18,441 bases of DNA from Gemmatimonadales bacterium (GCA_013812695.1 JACCSZ010000322.1:1-18441), one strand, 5' to 3'; positions 1 to 10,834 are shown, numbered from the stretch's first letter. The notes: generated from the sequence alone by a model not told the origin. Translations and numbers: made by a program.

Positions 1-168
1 GCGCTCCTCCGCGGCGCGACCGCGGCGCTCGGCGGCGGCGTGCGGCGTGGCGGCGGTAGCGGCCGGCGGGACGCCCGCCGGGGAGGTGGGCCCGGAGTCG
101 GCGTGGTCGCTGCAGCCGATGGATCCGGACAGGAGCGCGAACAGGGTGAGGTACGTTCGGCGGGACAT
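1..168 (-). CDS. Probable lipoprotein, N-terminal part only (runs off the left edge)
   Basis: The reading frame is open from an ATG at 168 down to base 1 (56 codons), so the C-terminus lies outside the window. The start is well supported: AGGAGG lies at 178-173, four bases before the ATG. The N-terminus has two arginines (residues 3-4) and a hydrophobic stretch, then SIGC with Cys19. This resembles a type II (lipoprotein) signal peptide, although Ser at -3 is not the ideal residue. After the cysteine comes a low-complexity linker rich in Ala, Pro and Thr, as is usual for an exported lipoprotein. The mature domain is not visible, so no function can be given. On the minus strand a TTGACG (265-260) and a TACGTT (233-228) lie upstream, but their spacing of 26 is too long for one promoter. 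The gene is separated from the upstream same-strand operon by a terminator. Confidence 0.7.
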   Translation of the reverse strand, partial: MSRRTYLTLFALLSGSIGCSDHADSGPTSPAGVPPAATAATPHAAAERRGRAAEER

Positions 169-281
169 GGTTCCTCCTTGGGTGGGTCGCTGGCGCTGAC
201 GGCCGCGCAGGGTCCGACGGCGAGCCCAACGTAGGAGGAGGCAGGTCAGCGCTTCGGATCGTCAATTCGCCGGAGGGAACG

Positions 282-306
282 GAAAAGGGCGGCCGGCGGC
301 CGCCCT
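282..306 (-). terminator. Intrinsic terminator after the threonine aldolase operon
   Basis: Bases 286-306 form a perfect inverted repeat with 9-bp GC-rich arms (AGGGCGGCC and GGCCGCCCT) around a 3-base GGC loop. Read on the minus strand, the second arm runs straight into TTTT. This is the layout of a rho-independent terminator, with a short T-run. It lies about 90 bases past the aldolase stop codon and before the lipoprotein gene. Confidence 0.7.
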
Positions 307-366
307 GGAGATCTGCTGGCAGAGGTGGTGGTGCAGCGTCGTGATTCGATCCGGCCGCATCTGTCA

Positions 367-385
367 TCCCGAGCGGAGCGAGGGA
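367..385. repeat. Short hairpin with tandem G-A mismatches (dispersed-repeat-like)
   Basis: The 19 bases divide symmetrically into TCCC, GA, GC, GGA, GC, GA, GGGA. TCCC pairs with GGGA, GC pairs with GC, and the two GA steps face each other as a tandem sheared G-A pair around a GGA loop. From memory, close variants (TCATCCTGAGCGAAGCGAAG) recur between genes in many bacterial genomes. Only one copy was seen in this window. It lies in the aldolase 3' untranslated region, before the terminator. Confidence 0.45.
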
Positions 386-398
386 GCCCCTCGCCGTC

Positions 399-1439
399 TC
401 ACCCCCGCAACGCCGCCCGCGCCGCGGACAGCGCGCGCTCCACCCCGTCCGGCGGCACGTCCAGGTGGGTAACCGCCCGAACGAGCGTCGGACCCAGCAC
501 GCTGAACCTGACGCCGGACCGCTCGGTCCGGCGGCCGAAGTCCTCGCCCGTCAGCCCGGTGCCCCGGACGTCGAAGATGACGATGTTGGTCTCGACCCGG
601 TCCGCGTCCACGGCGATGCCCGGGAGCTCGGCTAACCCGCGCGCCAGGCGCCTGGCCTGCTCGTGATCGTCGGCCATCCGCTCCACGTGATGCTCGAGCG
701 CGTAGATCCCCGCGGCCGCGATGATGCCGGCCTGCCGCATGGCGCCGCCCAGGCGCTGCTTGAACACCCACGCCTCCTCGACGAAGCCGCGCGTTCCCGC
801 GAGCACCGCGCCCACCGGCGCGCCCAGTCCCTTGGTCAGGTCGATCCAGACGCTGTCCACCGGCGCCGCGAAGTCGGCCGCCGCAGTCCCCGAGGCGACG
901 ACCGCGTTCAGCAGTCGCGCGCCGTCCATGTGGCACACCAGCTCCGCGGCGTGGCCCGCCGCACAGACTTCCTGGACCTGCGCGAGCGGCCAGCACACGC
1001 CACCCACGACGTTGGCGGTCTGCTCGATCGACAGCGCCCGCGTTCGGGGCATGTAGTGCACCCGCGGCCGGATCGCCTGGCGCACCTGCTCGGCGGAGAA
1101 CAGCCCGCGCGCGCCCGGCAACGGCCGCAGCAGCGCGCCGATCAACGCCGCCGGCCCCCCCGCCTCGTACAGCAGCGGATGCGCCGACTCGTGCAGGAGG
1201 ATCTCGTCGCCGGCGCGGCAGTGGACCGCGAACGCGACCTGGTTGCACATGGTGCCCGACGGCAGGAACAGCGCGGCTTCTTTCCCGAGCAGCTCCGCCA
1301 CCATCGCCTGCAGGCGGTTCACCGTCGGGTCCTCGCGGTTCTGCTCGTCTCCCGTCTCGGCCTCCGCCATGGCGCGGCGCATCGCGGGACCGGGGCGGGT
1401 GACGGTGTCGCTGAACAGATCCACGGCGATCGGGCTCAC
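399..1439 (-). CDS. Threonine aldolase family PLP enzyme
   Basis: This is a fold-type I PLP enzyme of the beta-eliminating lyase/threonine aldolase family (LtaE-like). The family typically splits L-threonine or L-allo-threonine to glycine and acetaldehyde in the cytoplasm. From the chosen start the product is 346 residues, close to the usual length. Visible motifs are DLFSDTVTRP at the N-terminus, EDPTVNRL, LPSGTMCNQ (about 60-67) for cofactor phosphate binding, HMDGARL (about 170-176), and DLTKGLGAPVG with Lys203 as the likely Schiff-base lysine. I start it at GTG 1439 because the upstream permease stops at 1441-1443, leaving a 1-base gap, with GGAG just upstream. The longer frame from GTG 1472 would overlap the permease. 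It is the last gene of the operon and ends before the terminator at 282-306. Substrate specificity among beta-hydroxy amino acids cannot be read from sequence. Confidence 0.88.
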   Translation of the reverse strand: MSPIAVDLFSDTVTRPGPAMRRAMAEAETGDEQNREDPTVNRLQAMVAELLGKEAALFLPSGTMCNQVAFAVHCRAGDEILLHESAHPLLYEAGGPAALIGALLRPLPGARGLFSAEQVRQAIRPRVHYMPRTRALSIEQTANVVGGVCWPLAQVQEVCAAGHAAELVCHMDGARLLNAVVASGTAAADFAAPVDSVWIDLTKGLGAPVGAVLAGTRGFVEEAWVFKQRLGGAMRQAGIIAAAGIYALEHHVERMADDHEQARRLARGLAELPGIAVDADRVETNIVIFDVRGTGLTGEDFGRRTERSGVRFSVLGPTLVRAVTHLDVPPDGVERALSAARAALRG

Positions 1440-1440
1440 C

Positions 1441-3141
1441 CTACCACTCCATGAGCTCGAGCCGCCGGGCACTCAGGCGGAGCGGGATGACGGTGGCCGC
1501 CGCGCAGATCCCGACCACCAGCACGCCGGCCACCAGCAATTCCGGCGTCGCCTCGAGCTGCTCGCCGCGCTGCCAGGCACGGAGCTGCGCCGTGACCGGC
1601 AGGGCCTCGATCATGATGACCAGCGCCAGGAGACAGAGACTCGCCATCATGTACACGATCCCGCCGAAGCTCGTCGGAATCTGCGCCGCGTTCTCGGTGC
1701 CGAACTGCGGGTAGAAGACCCCGAAGGTCAGCGCCAGCGCGCTCGCGGCCATCGTGTACAGCACGATCGTCCCCAGGCTCACCCCCATCATGAACGGGCT
1801 GACCTTGAGCAGTCCATTGGTCAACGCGGTGATGCCGATCGCCAACGCCAGCAGCGGGATCGTACCCATCCAGTACTTGCTCCAGAGCATCGCGCGCGGG
1901 TCGAGCGGGCTGGAGCGAAGCAGCCACATCTGGCGGCCCTCGAGCGAGATGCCGGGGAAGATGAAGCGCGCCGCCACCGCGGACAGCACGAACCCCGCCA
2001 GCCCGAGGTTGAGGAACGAGATGATCGTGACCAGCGCGAACGGAATGCGCTCCCCCGAGTGGATCGGCAGCGACCTGATGTTGATGATGTAGATCAGCAG
2101 CAGCACCACCAGCAGGATCAGCTGGCTCCACTGGGTGTTATCGCGGAAGAACAGCCGGGCGTCCTTGAACAGGAACTCGCGCTTCTGCGGCGCCAGCCAC
2201 GTCAACGCCCGGGCGGCCGGTCCGCGGAGCGGCCGCCGCACCTTCCGCACAGCTCCCTCCTGCGCCTTCGAGTACCCGAGATGGAAGAGCCGGCGGTGGA
2301 TGGCGGCGCCCGCGGCGAGCGCCAACCCGCCGACCCCCCAGAGCTTGACGATCGGCCACGGGTCGGAGACCCGGGTGAGCCAGTTCATCAGCATGTCGGC
2401 CGACCACTGGCTCGGGAGCCACGGGCTGGTCGGCGCCTTGAGCACCGTCAGGTAGTCGATGAAGTTGCGGAAGCCCTCCGGCCGCGCCAACTGCTCCGGA
2501 CGCATCAGGCGGAGCAGCACGACCAGCACCGCCACCGCCCCGATGCCCACGAGACCGAGCAGCTCGCGGGTGCGGCGCGCGGGAAAGACATTGACGAGGA
2601 CGACGGTGAAGATCGTGCCCGCCACCGCGGGGAGCACGAGGTAGGGCACGATGGCCGCGATGGCGACGAACGGAAACAGTGGGCCGCCCGAGAACACGAT
2701 GCCGTATGCCGTGAGAATCGGGAGCGCGAGCAGGCCGACCATCCACGACGAGTGCACGATGGTCTCGAACAGCTTCGAGAGATAGAGCCGAAACCAGCCG
2801 ATCGGCGCGCCGACCAGCAGGTCGAGATCCTTCGCGAGGAAGAAGGTCGAAAGCGCCGTGATGACGTTCGACAGCAGCAGAATCGAGAGGAAGGCGAGGA
2901 GGATCACGCCGAGCATCTTGCCGGCAAGCAGGGTGCCCAGGTCCTGCACCCGCTGGATGTAGCTCAGGACGCGGTAGGCCACCCCGAAAACCGCCGTCCA
3001 GAACGCGACGCCCGTCAGGGCGAACACGGCGAACCTGGCCCGCGAGCCCGCGCGCTCCTGACGCACGCGTGCCAGCACGCCGCGCCATTTTGGCGTGAGG
3101 ATGATCCAGAGGCTCGGCTGGACGCGCGCGCCGCCGCTCAT
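1441..3141 (-). CDS. ABC-2-type transporter permease (putative exporter membrane subunit)
   Basis: A 566-residue integral membrane protein with about twelve strongly hydrophobic segments. A hydrophilic loop in the middle separates two groups of helices. The stretch NVITALSTFFLAKDLDLLVGAP near residue 100 is typical of large ABC-2 exporter permeases of the putative ABC exporter family (PF16949-like, assigned from memory). The ATG at 3141 overlaps the ATPase stop by four bases (ATGA), so the two subunits are translationally coupled, as expected for an ATPase/permease pair. The frame stays open upstream of 3141, but that part lies inside the ATPase gene and looks non-coding. The cargo is unknown. 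It ends one base before the threonine aldolase start. Confidence 0.87.
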   Translation of the reverse strand: MSGGARVQPSLWIILTPKWRGVLARVRQERAGSRARFAVFALTGVAFWTAVFGVAYRVLSYIQRVQDLGTLLAGKMLGVILLAFLSILLLSNVITALSTFFLAKDLDLLVGAPIGWFRLYLSKLFETIVHSSWMVGLLALPILTAYGIVFSGGPLFPFVAIAAIVPYLVLPAVAGTIFTVVLVNVFPARRTRELLGLVGIGAVAVLVVLLRLMRPEQLARPEGFRNFIDYLTVLKAPTSPWLPSQWSADMLMNWLTRVSDPWPIVKLWGVGGLALAAGAAIHRRLFHLGYSKAQEGAVRKVRRPLRGPAARALTWLAPQKREFLFKDARLFFRDNTQWSQLILLVVLLLIYIINIRSLPIHSGERIPFALVTIISFLNLGLAGFVLSAVAARFIFPGISLEGRQMWLLRSSPLDPRAMLWSKYWMGTIPLLALAIGITALTNGLLKVSPFMMGVSLGTIVLYTMAASALALTFGVFYPQFGTENAAQIPTSFGGIVYMMASLCLLALVIMIEALPVTAQLRAWQRGEQLEATPELLVAGVLVVGICAAATVIPLRLSARRLELMEW

Positions 3142-3896
3142 GGGTCGAGCACGGCATCCAGCCGCGGCGTCTCGTGGCCTCCGGTCAGTTTGAGGAACAG
3201 GTCCTCGAGCCGCATGCCTTCCGAGGAGGTCTGCTGCCGGAGCTCCGCCATATTGCCCTGGGCCGCGATCTTGCCCCGGTAGACGATGGCGATCCGATCG
3301 CACATGACCTCCGCGATCTCCATCGTATGCGTGCTCATCAGCACGGTGCCGCCGCGGCTGGTGAACTCGCGGAACAGGTCCTTGAGCAGGCGCGCACTCT
3401 TGGGATCGAGCCCCACCATCGGCTCATCCACCACGATCACCTCGGGCCGGTGAACCAGCGCGCCCGCGATGATGAGCTTCTGCCGCATGCCGTGGCTGTA
3501 CGACTCGGTCAGCTCGCCCTTCCATGGGGTCAGCTCGAACAGGGCCAGCAGCTCGTCGATCCGCCGCTCCACGACGGCGCCCTGCATGCCGTACAGCGCG
3601 GCAGCGAACCGCAGGAACTCGCCGCCGGTGAGTTTGTCGTAGACGAAGGGGCGGTCGGGGATGTACCCGAGGCGCGCCTTGGCTTCGAGCGGACGGGTTT
3701 GGATGTCGATGCCGCCCACGGTGACGGTGCCGCTGGTCGGCCTCAGGATACCGACGATCATCCGGATGGAAGTGCTCTTGCCCGCGCCGTTCGGACCGAG
3801 CAGGCCGAACAGCTCGCCGCGCGGCACCTCGAGATCGATCCCGTCCACCGCGGTGAACTTGCCGTACCGCTTGGTCAGCCCGGTCAACCGGATCAC
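3138..3896 (-). CDS. ABC transporter ATP-binding protein
   Basis: A 252-residue nucleotide-binding subunit of the DrrA/CcmA/NodI-like ABC-2 class. It shows Walker A GPNGAGKST (about 34-42), a Q-loop region replaced by GYIPDRPFVYDKLT, the degenerate signature ESYSHGMRQK usual in this class, Walker B VIVVDEPMVGLD and the H-loop STHTMEIAE. It hydrolyses ATP to power the permease encoded immediately downstream. The start is GTG at 3896 and overlaps the macro-like gene's TGA by four bases (GTGA). The first residues (IRLTGLTKRYGKFTAVDG) match the family's usual N-terminus, which supports this start. The D-loop and H-loop look intact, so it should be an active ATPase. Confidence 0.93.
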   Translation of the reverse strand: MIRLTGLTKRYGKFTAVDGIDLEVPRGELFGLLGPNGAGKSTSIRMIVGILRPTSGTVTVGGIDIQTRPLEAKARLGYIPDRPFVYDKLTGGEFLRFAAALYGMQGAVVERRIDELLALFELTPWKGELTESYSHGMRQKLIIAGALVHRPEVIVVDEPMVGLDPKSARLLKDLFREFTSRGGTVLMSTHTMEIAEVMCDRIAIVYRGKIAAQGNMAELRQQTSSEGMRLEDLFLKLTGGHETPRLDAVLDP

Positions 3897-4381
3897 GTCA
3901 CCCTCCGTACGATGGCATCCACCACGTCACATTCCGCCGCCGCTTCGACCACGATCGTCAGCTCCACCCCGTCGGCCCCCCGGGGCACGGTGTCCACCAG
4001 CAGGCGGACGGACTCGTCGACGGTGAGCTGCCCGCTCGCGACGCCGACCAGCGGCGCCGCCACCCGCGTGAGGCCCCAGTCACCCGCGCGCTGCCACGCG
4101 GAGACCAGCGCGCGGCGGATCGTGTCGCGCGTTCCCGGTCCCCGCTCGTCCGCGATCACGACGTGCAGCACGTATCCCGCGGCGAGCTCGCCGGCGCCCG
4201 TCACGACGGCGGCCCCGGCCTCGAGCGGTGTGGTCGTGCGACGCTCCGCGGCGAGCCGGTCGCCGCCGGCCGCATCCAACCGGACGGCGGTGTCGCCCAC
4301 CGGCGCCAGCGCCCCATCCGCCGGCCGGAGCACCGCGTCCACCGCCTGCCGCGCCAGATCCCCCGCCACCACGCGGATCAC
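3893..4381 (-). CDS. Degenerate macro-domain protein
   Basis: A 162-residue protein with the outline of a single macro (ADP-ribose-binding) domain. The N-terminus IRVVAGDLARQAVDAV matches the usual start of the fold. The middle AAVVTGAGELAAGYVLHVV corresponds to the typical strand before the IHTV/LHVV motif. A later RVAAPLVGVASG resembles the loop that holds ribose. The residues expected as VDAIVNAANS here read VDAVLRPADG, so both asparagines are replaced (Arg19 and Asp22), and the glycine-rich GGGVD loop reads PVGDTAV. It may therefore bind a different ligand or have lost hydrolase activity. It starts at GTG 4381, overlapping the TPR gene's stop (GTGA), and overlaps the ATPase gene downstream. 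The placement suggests a role linked to the exporter, but nothing in the sequence defines it. Confidence 0.65.
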   Translation of the reverse strand: MIRVVAGDLARQAVDAVLRPADGALAPVGDTAVRLDAAGGDRLAAERRTTTPLEAGAAVVTGAGELAAGYVLHVVIADERGPGTRDTIRRALVSAWQRAGDWGLTRVAAPLVGVASGQLTVDESVRLLVDTVPRGADGVELTIVVEAAAECDVVDAIVRRVT

Positions 4382-5052
4382 CCGCCGGCAAGCTCCCGCG
4401 AACGCTGGTACATCTCACGGGCCTCGTCGGGATCGCCGAGTCGGTCGAGCACGCGGCCGAGGAGGTGGTACGCCTTGGCGTCGCGCGGATCGAGCTGGAC
4501 GGCGCGCTCCAGAGCGGTGCGCGCGCCGGCCAGATCGCCGGCCTGGTTGAGTGCGTCGCCGAGGTAGTAGCAGGTGCGCGCGTTATTCGGTTGGAACTCG
4601 AGCGACCGTTGCAGGTGGGTGGCGGCTTCCGCGACCAGCCCGCGCCGCCAGAGCAGTCGGCCCAGCTCGAGATGCGCCGGCGCATGCGAGGGGTGCAGCC
4701 GCAGCACGCGGCGCAGGTCGGCGTCCGCCTCGCCATAGCGCTGGAGCTGGCCGTAGATGCCGCCGCGGAGGACGAGGAACTCGGTCTGATCGGGCAACAG
4801 GCGGAGCGCGTCGCTGAGCACCGCCACGGCCGCCTCGCGTTCGTCGAGCCGAAGCAGCAACCGGGCCAGGTGAAGCCGGGCCTCGACCTGCTCCGGCTCC
4901 GCCGCCAGGAGCTCGCGATACACGGCCAATGCGTCGGTGGGCCTGGTTCCCGCCGCCAGCGTGTCGGCGCGCTCGAGCAGCCGTTCGCCGGCGCCGGGCG
5001 TGCGCGAAGAGAGCGTCGCCGCGCCCTGCGGATCGTTCGGAGAAGGTGTCAT
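4378..5052 (-). CDS. Tetratricopeptide repeat protein (six TPRs)
   Basis: A 224-residue protein composed almost entirely of six 34-residue TPR units, at about 22-53, 56-87, 90-121, 124-155, 158-189 and 192-223. Each shows the usual pattern of small and large hydrophobics and ends in a Pro turn (AAEPEQ, RLLPDQ, RLHPSH, EFQPNN, QLDPRD). No signal peptide or membrane segment is visible, so a cytoplasmic scaffold or adaptor is likely. It is the promoter-proximal gene of the minus-strand operon, diverges from uvrA, and overlaps the macro-like gene by four bases. No clear Shine-Dalgarno precedes the ATG at 5052. A TAGGAT at 5070-5065 lies just upstream, but I could not match it to a -35 box. Confidence 0.85.
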   Translation of the reverse strand: MTPSPNDPQGAATLSSRTPGAGERLLERADTLAAGTRPTDALAVYRELLAAEPEQVEARLHLARLLLRLDEREAAVAVLSDALRLLPDQTEFLVLRGGIYGQLQRYGEADADLRRVLRLHPSHAPAHLELGRLLWRRGLVAEAATHLQRSLEFQPNNARTCYYLGDALNQAGDLAGARTALERAVQLDPRDAKAYHLLGRVLDRLGDPDEAREMYQRSRELAGG

Positions 5053-5097
5053 GGAGGCCGCTGAATCCTAATGCGGGCGCCGCGTACGGGGAGCCCG

Positions 5098-5127
5098 TTG
5101 ACCCTCGGACCAGGCTTCGGGTAGCTT
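5098..5127 (+). promoter_or_regulatory. Predicted sigma-70-like promoter of uvrA
   Basis: TTGACC at 5098-5103 is separated by 18 bases from TAGCTT at 5122-5127. The predicted transcription start, about seven bases after the -10 box, falls at about 5134-5135, directly before the uvrA ATG at 5136. The same box shapes and the same 18-base spacing occur upstream of 10575 and 17478/17504, which strengthens the call. Confidence 0.6.
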
Positions 5128-5135
5128 TCGGGGCT

Positions 5136-8015
<2,880 letters not shown>

Positions 8016-8140
8016 CGTGCGGCGGTGGTGACCAGTCGAGCGGGCCGGCCCCCAGGCGGAACGTGAAAGAGCGGCAACGCCTTGAAACCTGGGCGGGCCC
8101 GCCGCCGAAGTGTTGCTCTGTGTCCCTTGGGCTGGGCGGG

Positions 8141-8146
8141 TATACT
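8141..8146 (+). promoter_or_regulatory. Possible -10 box (TATACT) before the S9 peptidase gene
   Basis: The 198-base gap between uvrA and the peptidase holds a good -10-like TATACT. No -35 box lies at 16-19 bases; the nearest TTG hexamer, TTGCTC at 8115, is too far away. The gap also has two GC-rich palindromes (8042-8051 and 8092-8103) without a T-run, so no intrinsic terminator for uvrA is evident. Nothing else is recognisable in the gap. Confidence 0.25.
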
Positions 8147-8213
8147 CAGCAGCAGTGATAGCCCCGGCTCCGCCGCGCCCCAACCAAACGCCAACGCCAT
8201 ACCGGGATAACTC

Positions 8214-10502
8214 GTGATCCGCCACCACGTCGTCGCCCTGTTGTCCATCGCGGTGCTGGCCGTTCCACAGGTCTCGTCGGCCCAGCAAGCCGATTCCAGC
8301 CTCCTCACGCTGGCCCGGATCTACGGCTCCGGCGAGTTTGCCGCCCAGCCATTCGGACCCTCCCGCTGGCTCGGCCACGGCGCCGCCTACACCACGCTCG
8401 AGCCGGGGCAGGGCGGCCGGGGACAGGATATCGTCCGGTACGACGTCGAGACCGGTCGACGCGAGACGCTCGTGGCCTCGCGCGCGCTGACACCCAAGGG
8501 CGCCGAATCGCCGCTGCAGGTGGAGGACTACGCCTGGTCGCCCGACCAGCGCATGCTGCTGGTGTTCACGAACACCCAGCCGGTGTGGCGGCTCAACACG
8601 CGCGGAGACTACTGGGTGCTCGACCGCAGCAGCGGCGTCATCCGCCAGCTCGGCGGACGCGAGGCGAAGCCGTCCACGCTCATGTTCGCCAAGTTTTCTC
8701 CTGACGGCGGGCGCGTCGCATACGTCCGGAAGAACAATCTCTACGTCGAGGACCTCACCTCCGGCGCCATCACGGCGCTCACCACCGACGGCTCGCGCAC
8801 GCTGATCAACGGCACCTTCGACTGGGTGTACGAAGAAGAGCTCATGAACTACTACGCCGACGGCTGGCGCTGGAGTCCGGACGGCCGGAGCATCGCCTAC
8901 TGGCAGCTGAACGCGGACCGCGTCAAAAGCTTCAACCTCATCAACAACACCGACTCGGTCTATTCCCAAGTCACCCCGGTGCAGTACCCCAAGGTCGGCG
9001 AGGCGAACTCCGCGGCCCGGGTCGGCATCGTGCCGGCGGCCGGCGGCGCGACCCGCTGGCTCGAGATCGCCGGCGATCCGCGCGAGCACTACATCCCGCG
9101 CATGGATTGGGCGGCGAATTCCACCGAGATCCTCTTGCAGCGACTCAACCGGGTCCAGAACGCCAACGAGGTGATGCTCGGCGACGCCCGTACCGGCGCC
9201 GTCCGCACGGTGCTCGTCGAGCGGGACTCGACCTGGGTGGATCTGGTCAACGAAGTAGTCTGGCTGAACGGCGGCAAGCAGTTCACCTGGGTGAGCGAGC
9301 GCGATGGGTGGAACCATGTCTATGTGGTCTCGCGCGACGGCAAGACCGTCCGGCTGGTGACCCAAGGCGCCTACGATGTGCTGGAAATCGAAGGGATCGA
9401 CGACAAAGGTGGCTGGCTCTACTACATCGCCTCTCCGGACAACCCGGCGCAGAAATACCTCTTCCGAAGCCGCCTCGACGGCACCGGCCGGCCCGAACGG
9501 ATCAGCCCCCGGAACGAACCCGGTACCCACGCCTACGACCGCTCTCCCGACTACAAGCACGCCATCGAGACCTATTCGAGCCTCGGGAACCCGCCGGTCG
9601 TGCGGCTGGTACGGCTCCCGCGCCACCAGGTGGTCCGCACGCTGGTGGACAACGAGCCGCTGCGTGCGCGCGTCGGGCGGCTCCGTCGCGGGACCGCCGA
9701 GTGGCTGTCGATTCCGGCGGAGGACGGCACCAGGATGCCGGGCGTGCTGCTCAAGCCGGCCGACTTCGACTCCACGCGCAAGCATCCGCTGCTCTTTTTC
9801 GTGTACGGCGGCCCCGGCAATGCGGAAGTCGAGGACCAGTGGGGCGGATACTATCTCTGGCACACGATGTTGACCCAGAAAGGCTATCTCGTCGCCATCG
9901 TGGACAATCGTGGAACGCCCGCGCCGCTGGGCCGCGCGTGGCGGAAGGCGATCTACGGACAGTTGGGTGTGCTCGAGACCCGAGACCAGGCCGCCGCCGC
10001 CCGCGCGCTGGTGCGGCGCCCGTACGTGGACGCCGGCCGCGTGGGCATCTGGGGCTGGAGCTACGGCGCATTCATGACCCTGAACACGCTGTTCCAGCAT
10101 CCCGACCTGTACCGGACCGGCGTCGCGGTCTCGCCCGTCACGCATTGGTCCCTGTACGACAACGTGTATACCGAGCGCTTCAACGGCCTCATCTCCGACA
10201 ACCGCGACGGCTACGATCGCGGATCTCCGATCAGCCACGTGAACGGCTTCAAAGGCAACCTGCTGCTGGTGCACGGCGGCGGGGATGACAACGTGCACTA
10301 CCAGAACAGTGAACTGCTCATCAACGCCCTGGTCGGAGCCAACAAGCCGTTTCAGATGATGGAGTACCCCAACCGAACCCACTGTATCTGCCAAGGGAAG
10401 AGCACGACGCTCCACCTGTTCTCGCTCATCACCGACTACCTCGACGAGCATCTGCTCGCCCCGGTTCCCGCCCCGCAGGAGCGCGCCGCCGCAACCCAGT
10501 GA
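8214..10502 (+). CDS. Secreted S9 family peptidase, dipeptidyl-peptidase IV type
   Basis: A 762-residue exported serine peptidase that should release X-Pro or X-Ala dipeptides from peptide N-termini, probably in the periplasm or outside the cell. A signal peptide covers residues 1-23, ending VSSA before QQAD. An N-terminal beta-propeller follows (about 35-480) containing DWVYEEEL (203-210). Its glutamate pair corresponds to the DPP4 residues that hold the substrate's free N-terminus. The C-terminal alpha/beta-hydrolase domain has the nucleophile in GWSYGAFM (Ser616), aspartate in GGDDNVHY (Asp691/692) and His723 in YPNRTHCICQG. The canonical GWSYGG has Ala instead of the second Gly. The triad looks complete, so the enzyme should be active. 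The start is GTG 8214, chosen because it gives the complete signal peptide; no strong ribosome-binding site precedes it. It appears monocistronic, with a fresh promoter after its stop. Confidence 0.93.
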   Translation: MIRHHVVALLSIAVLAVPQVSSAQQADSSLLTLARIYGSGEFAAQPFGPSRWLGHGAAYTTLEPGQGGRGQDIVRYDVETGRRETLVASRALTPKGAESPLQVEDYAWSPDQRMLLVFTNTQPVWRLNTRGDYWVLDRSSGVIRQLGGREAKPSTLMFAKFSPDGGRVAYVRKNNLYVEDLTSGAITALTTDGSRTLINGTFDWVYEEELMNYYADGWRWSPDGRSIAYWQLNADRVKSFNLINNTDSVYSQVTPVQYPKVGEANSAARVGIVPAAGGATRWLEIAGDPREHYIPRMDWAANSTEILLQRLNRVQNANEVMLGDARTGAVRTVLVERDSTWVDLVNEVVWLNGGKQFTWVSERDGWNHVYVVSRDGKTVRLVTQGAYDVLEIEGIDDKGGWLYYIASPDNPAQKYLFRSRLDGTGRPERISPRNEPGTHAYDRSPDYKHAIETYSSLGNPPVVRLVRLPRHQVVRTLVDNEPLRARVGRLRRGTAEWLSIPAEDGTRMPGVLLKPADFDSTRKHPLLFFVYGGPGNAEVEDQWGGYYLWHTMLTQKGYLVAIVDNRGTPAPLGRAWRKAIYGQLGVLETRDQAAAARALVRRPYVDAGRVGIWGWSYGAFMTLNTLFQHPDLYRTGVAVSPVTHWSLYDNVYTERFNGLISDNRDGYDRGSPISHVNGFKGNLLLVHGGGDDNVHYQNSELLINALVGANKPFQMMEYPNRTHCICQGKSTTLHLFSLITDYLDEHLLAPVPAPQERAAATQ

Positions 10503-10519
10503 TCGCGCGGCGGACCGCG

Positions 10520-10549
10520 TTGCGGCTTCGCCCTCGCTCGGCCTAGATT
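10520..10549 (+). promoter_or_regulatory. Predicted promoter of the psp-like operon
   Basis: TTGCGG at 10520-10525 and TAGATT at 10544-10549 are separated by 18 bases. The predicted start of transcription is near 10556, giving a leader of about 18 bases with a G-run (10566-10570) before the ATG at 10575. The layout matches the promoters proposed for uvrA and mscS. No new promoter of this type was seen before the later genes, so it may drive the whole run to about 16.9 kb. Confidence 0.55.
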
Positions 10550-10574
10550 AGGGGTCCTACCTGCAGGGGGCCCC

Positions 10575-10790
10575 ATGACCTACGAAGACATCGTCTCGCT
10601 GCTGGGCTATGCCGGCGGGCACGAGCAGGCGGTCCGGATCACCACGACGGATCGGACCGAGGTCGTCGGCATACCGACGAGCGTCGACACGCACATCACC
10701 TCCTACGAGGTGTATCTCCGTCCGGCCGGCCGCGACGATACCGAGATCGCGGTGTCGCTTGGCGCGATCGAGGCCGTGGAGCTGCTCTGA
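10575..10790 (+). CDS. Small hypothetical protein, possibly Sm/SH3-like barrel
   Basis: A 71-residue soluble protein that I do not recognise as a named family. A short N-terminal helix (YEDIVSLLGYAG) is followed by alternating beta-type strands: QAVRITTTDRTEVVGIP, SYEVYLRP, EIAVSLGAIEAVEL. This pattern resembles small Sm-like or SH3-like barrels such as Rof. The start is supported by a G-rich Shine-Dalgarno (10566-10570) five bases before the ATG and by the promoter upstream. It is the first gene after that promoter and lies 96 bases before the PspB-like array. A hairpin in that gap may separate or regulate the two. The association with the psp-like genes is inferred from position only. Confidence 0.65.
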   Translation: MTYEDIVSLLGYAGGHEQAVRITTTDRTEVVGIPTSVDTHITSYEVYLRPAGRDDTEIAVSLGAIEAVELL

Positions 10791-10834
10791 CCCTGGCGCC
10801 CTTCTCCCAAGGTGTTGCTCGCTGAAACATTGTC

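Noticed and set aside
40..234. A 64-codon plus-strand frame at the left edge
   Set aside because: It is Gly/Arg-rich, has no ribosome-binding site, and lies opposite the lipoprotein gene, which has a strong one.
1243..3282. A 679-codon plus-strand frame opposite the ABC permease and aldolase genes
   Set aside because: Its composition is Arg/Gln/His/Asp-rich without domains, typical of the antisense of hydrophobic codons. The minus-strand genes fully explain the region.
5065..5070. TAGGAT on the minus strand as the -10 box of the TPR-to-aldolase operon
   Set aside because: No TTG-type -35 box lies 16-19 bases upstream, unlike the three promoters that were called, so the operon promoter remains unassigned.
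4929..5135. In-frame 69-codon upstream extension of uvrA
   Set aside because: It overlaps the divergent TPR gene and the promoter, has no family similarity, and UvrA homology begins at the ATG at 5136.
8042..8103. Terminator after uvrA
   Set aside because: The short GC palindromes have no workable loop and no T-run.
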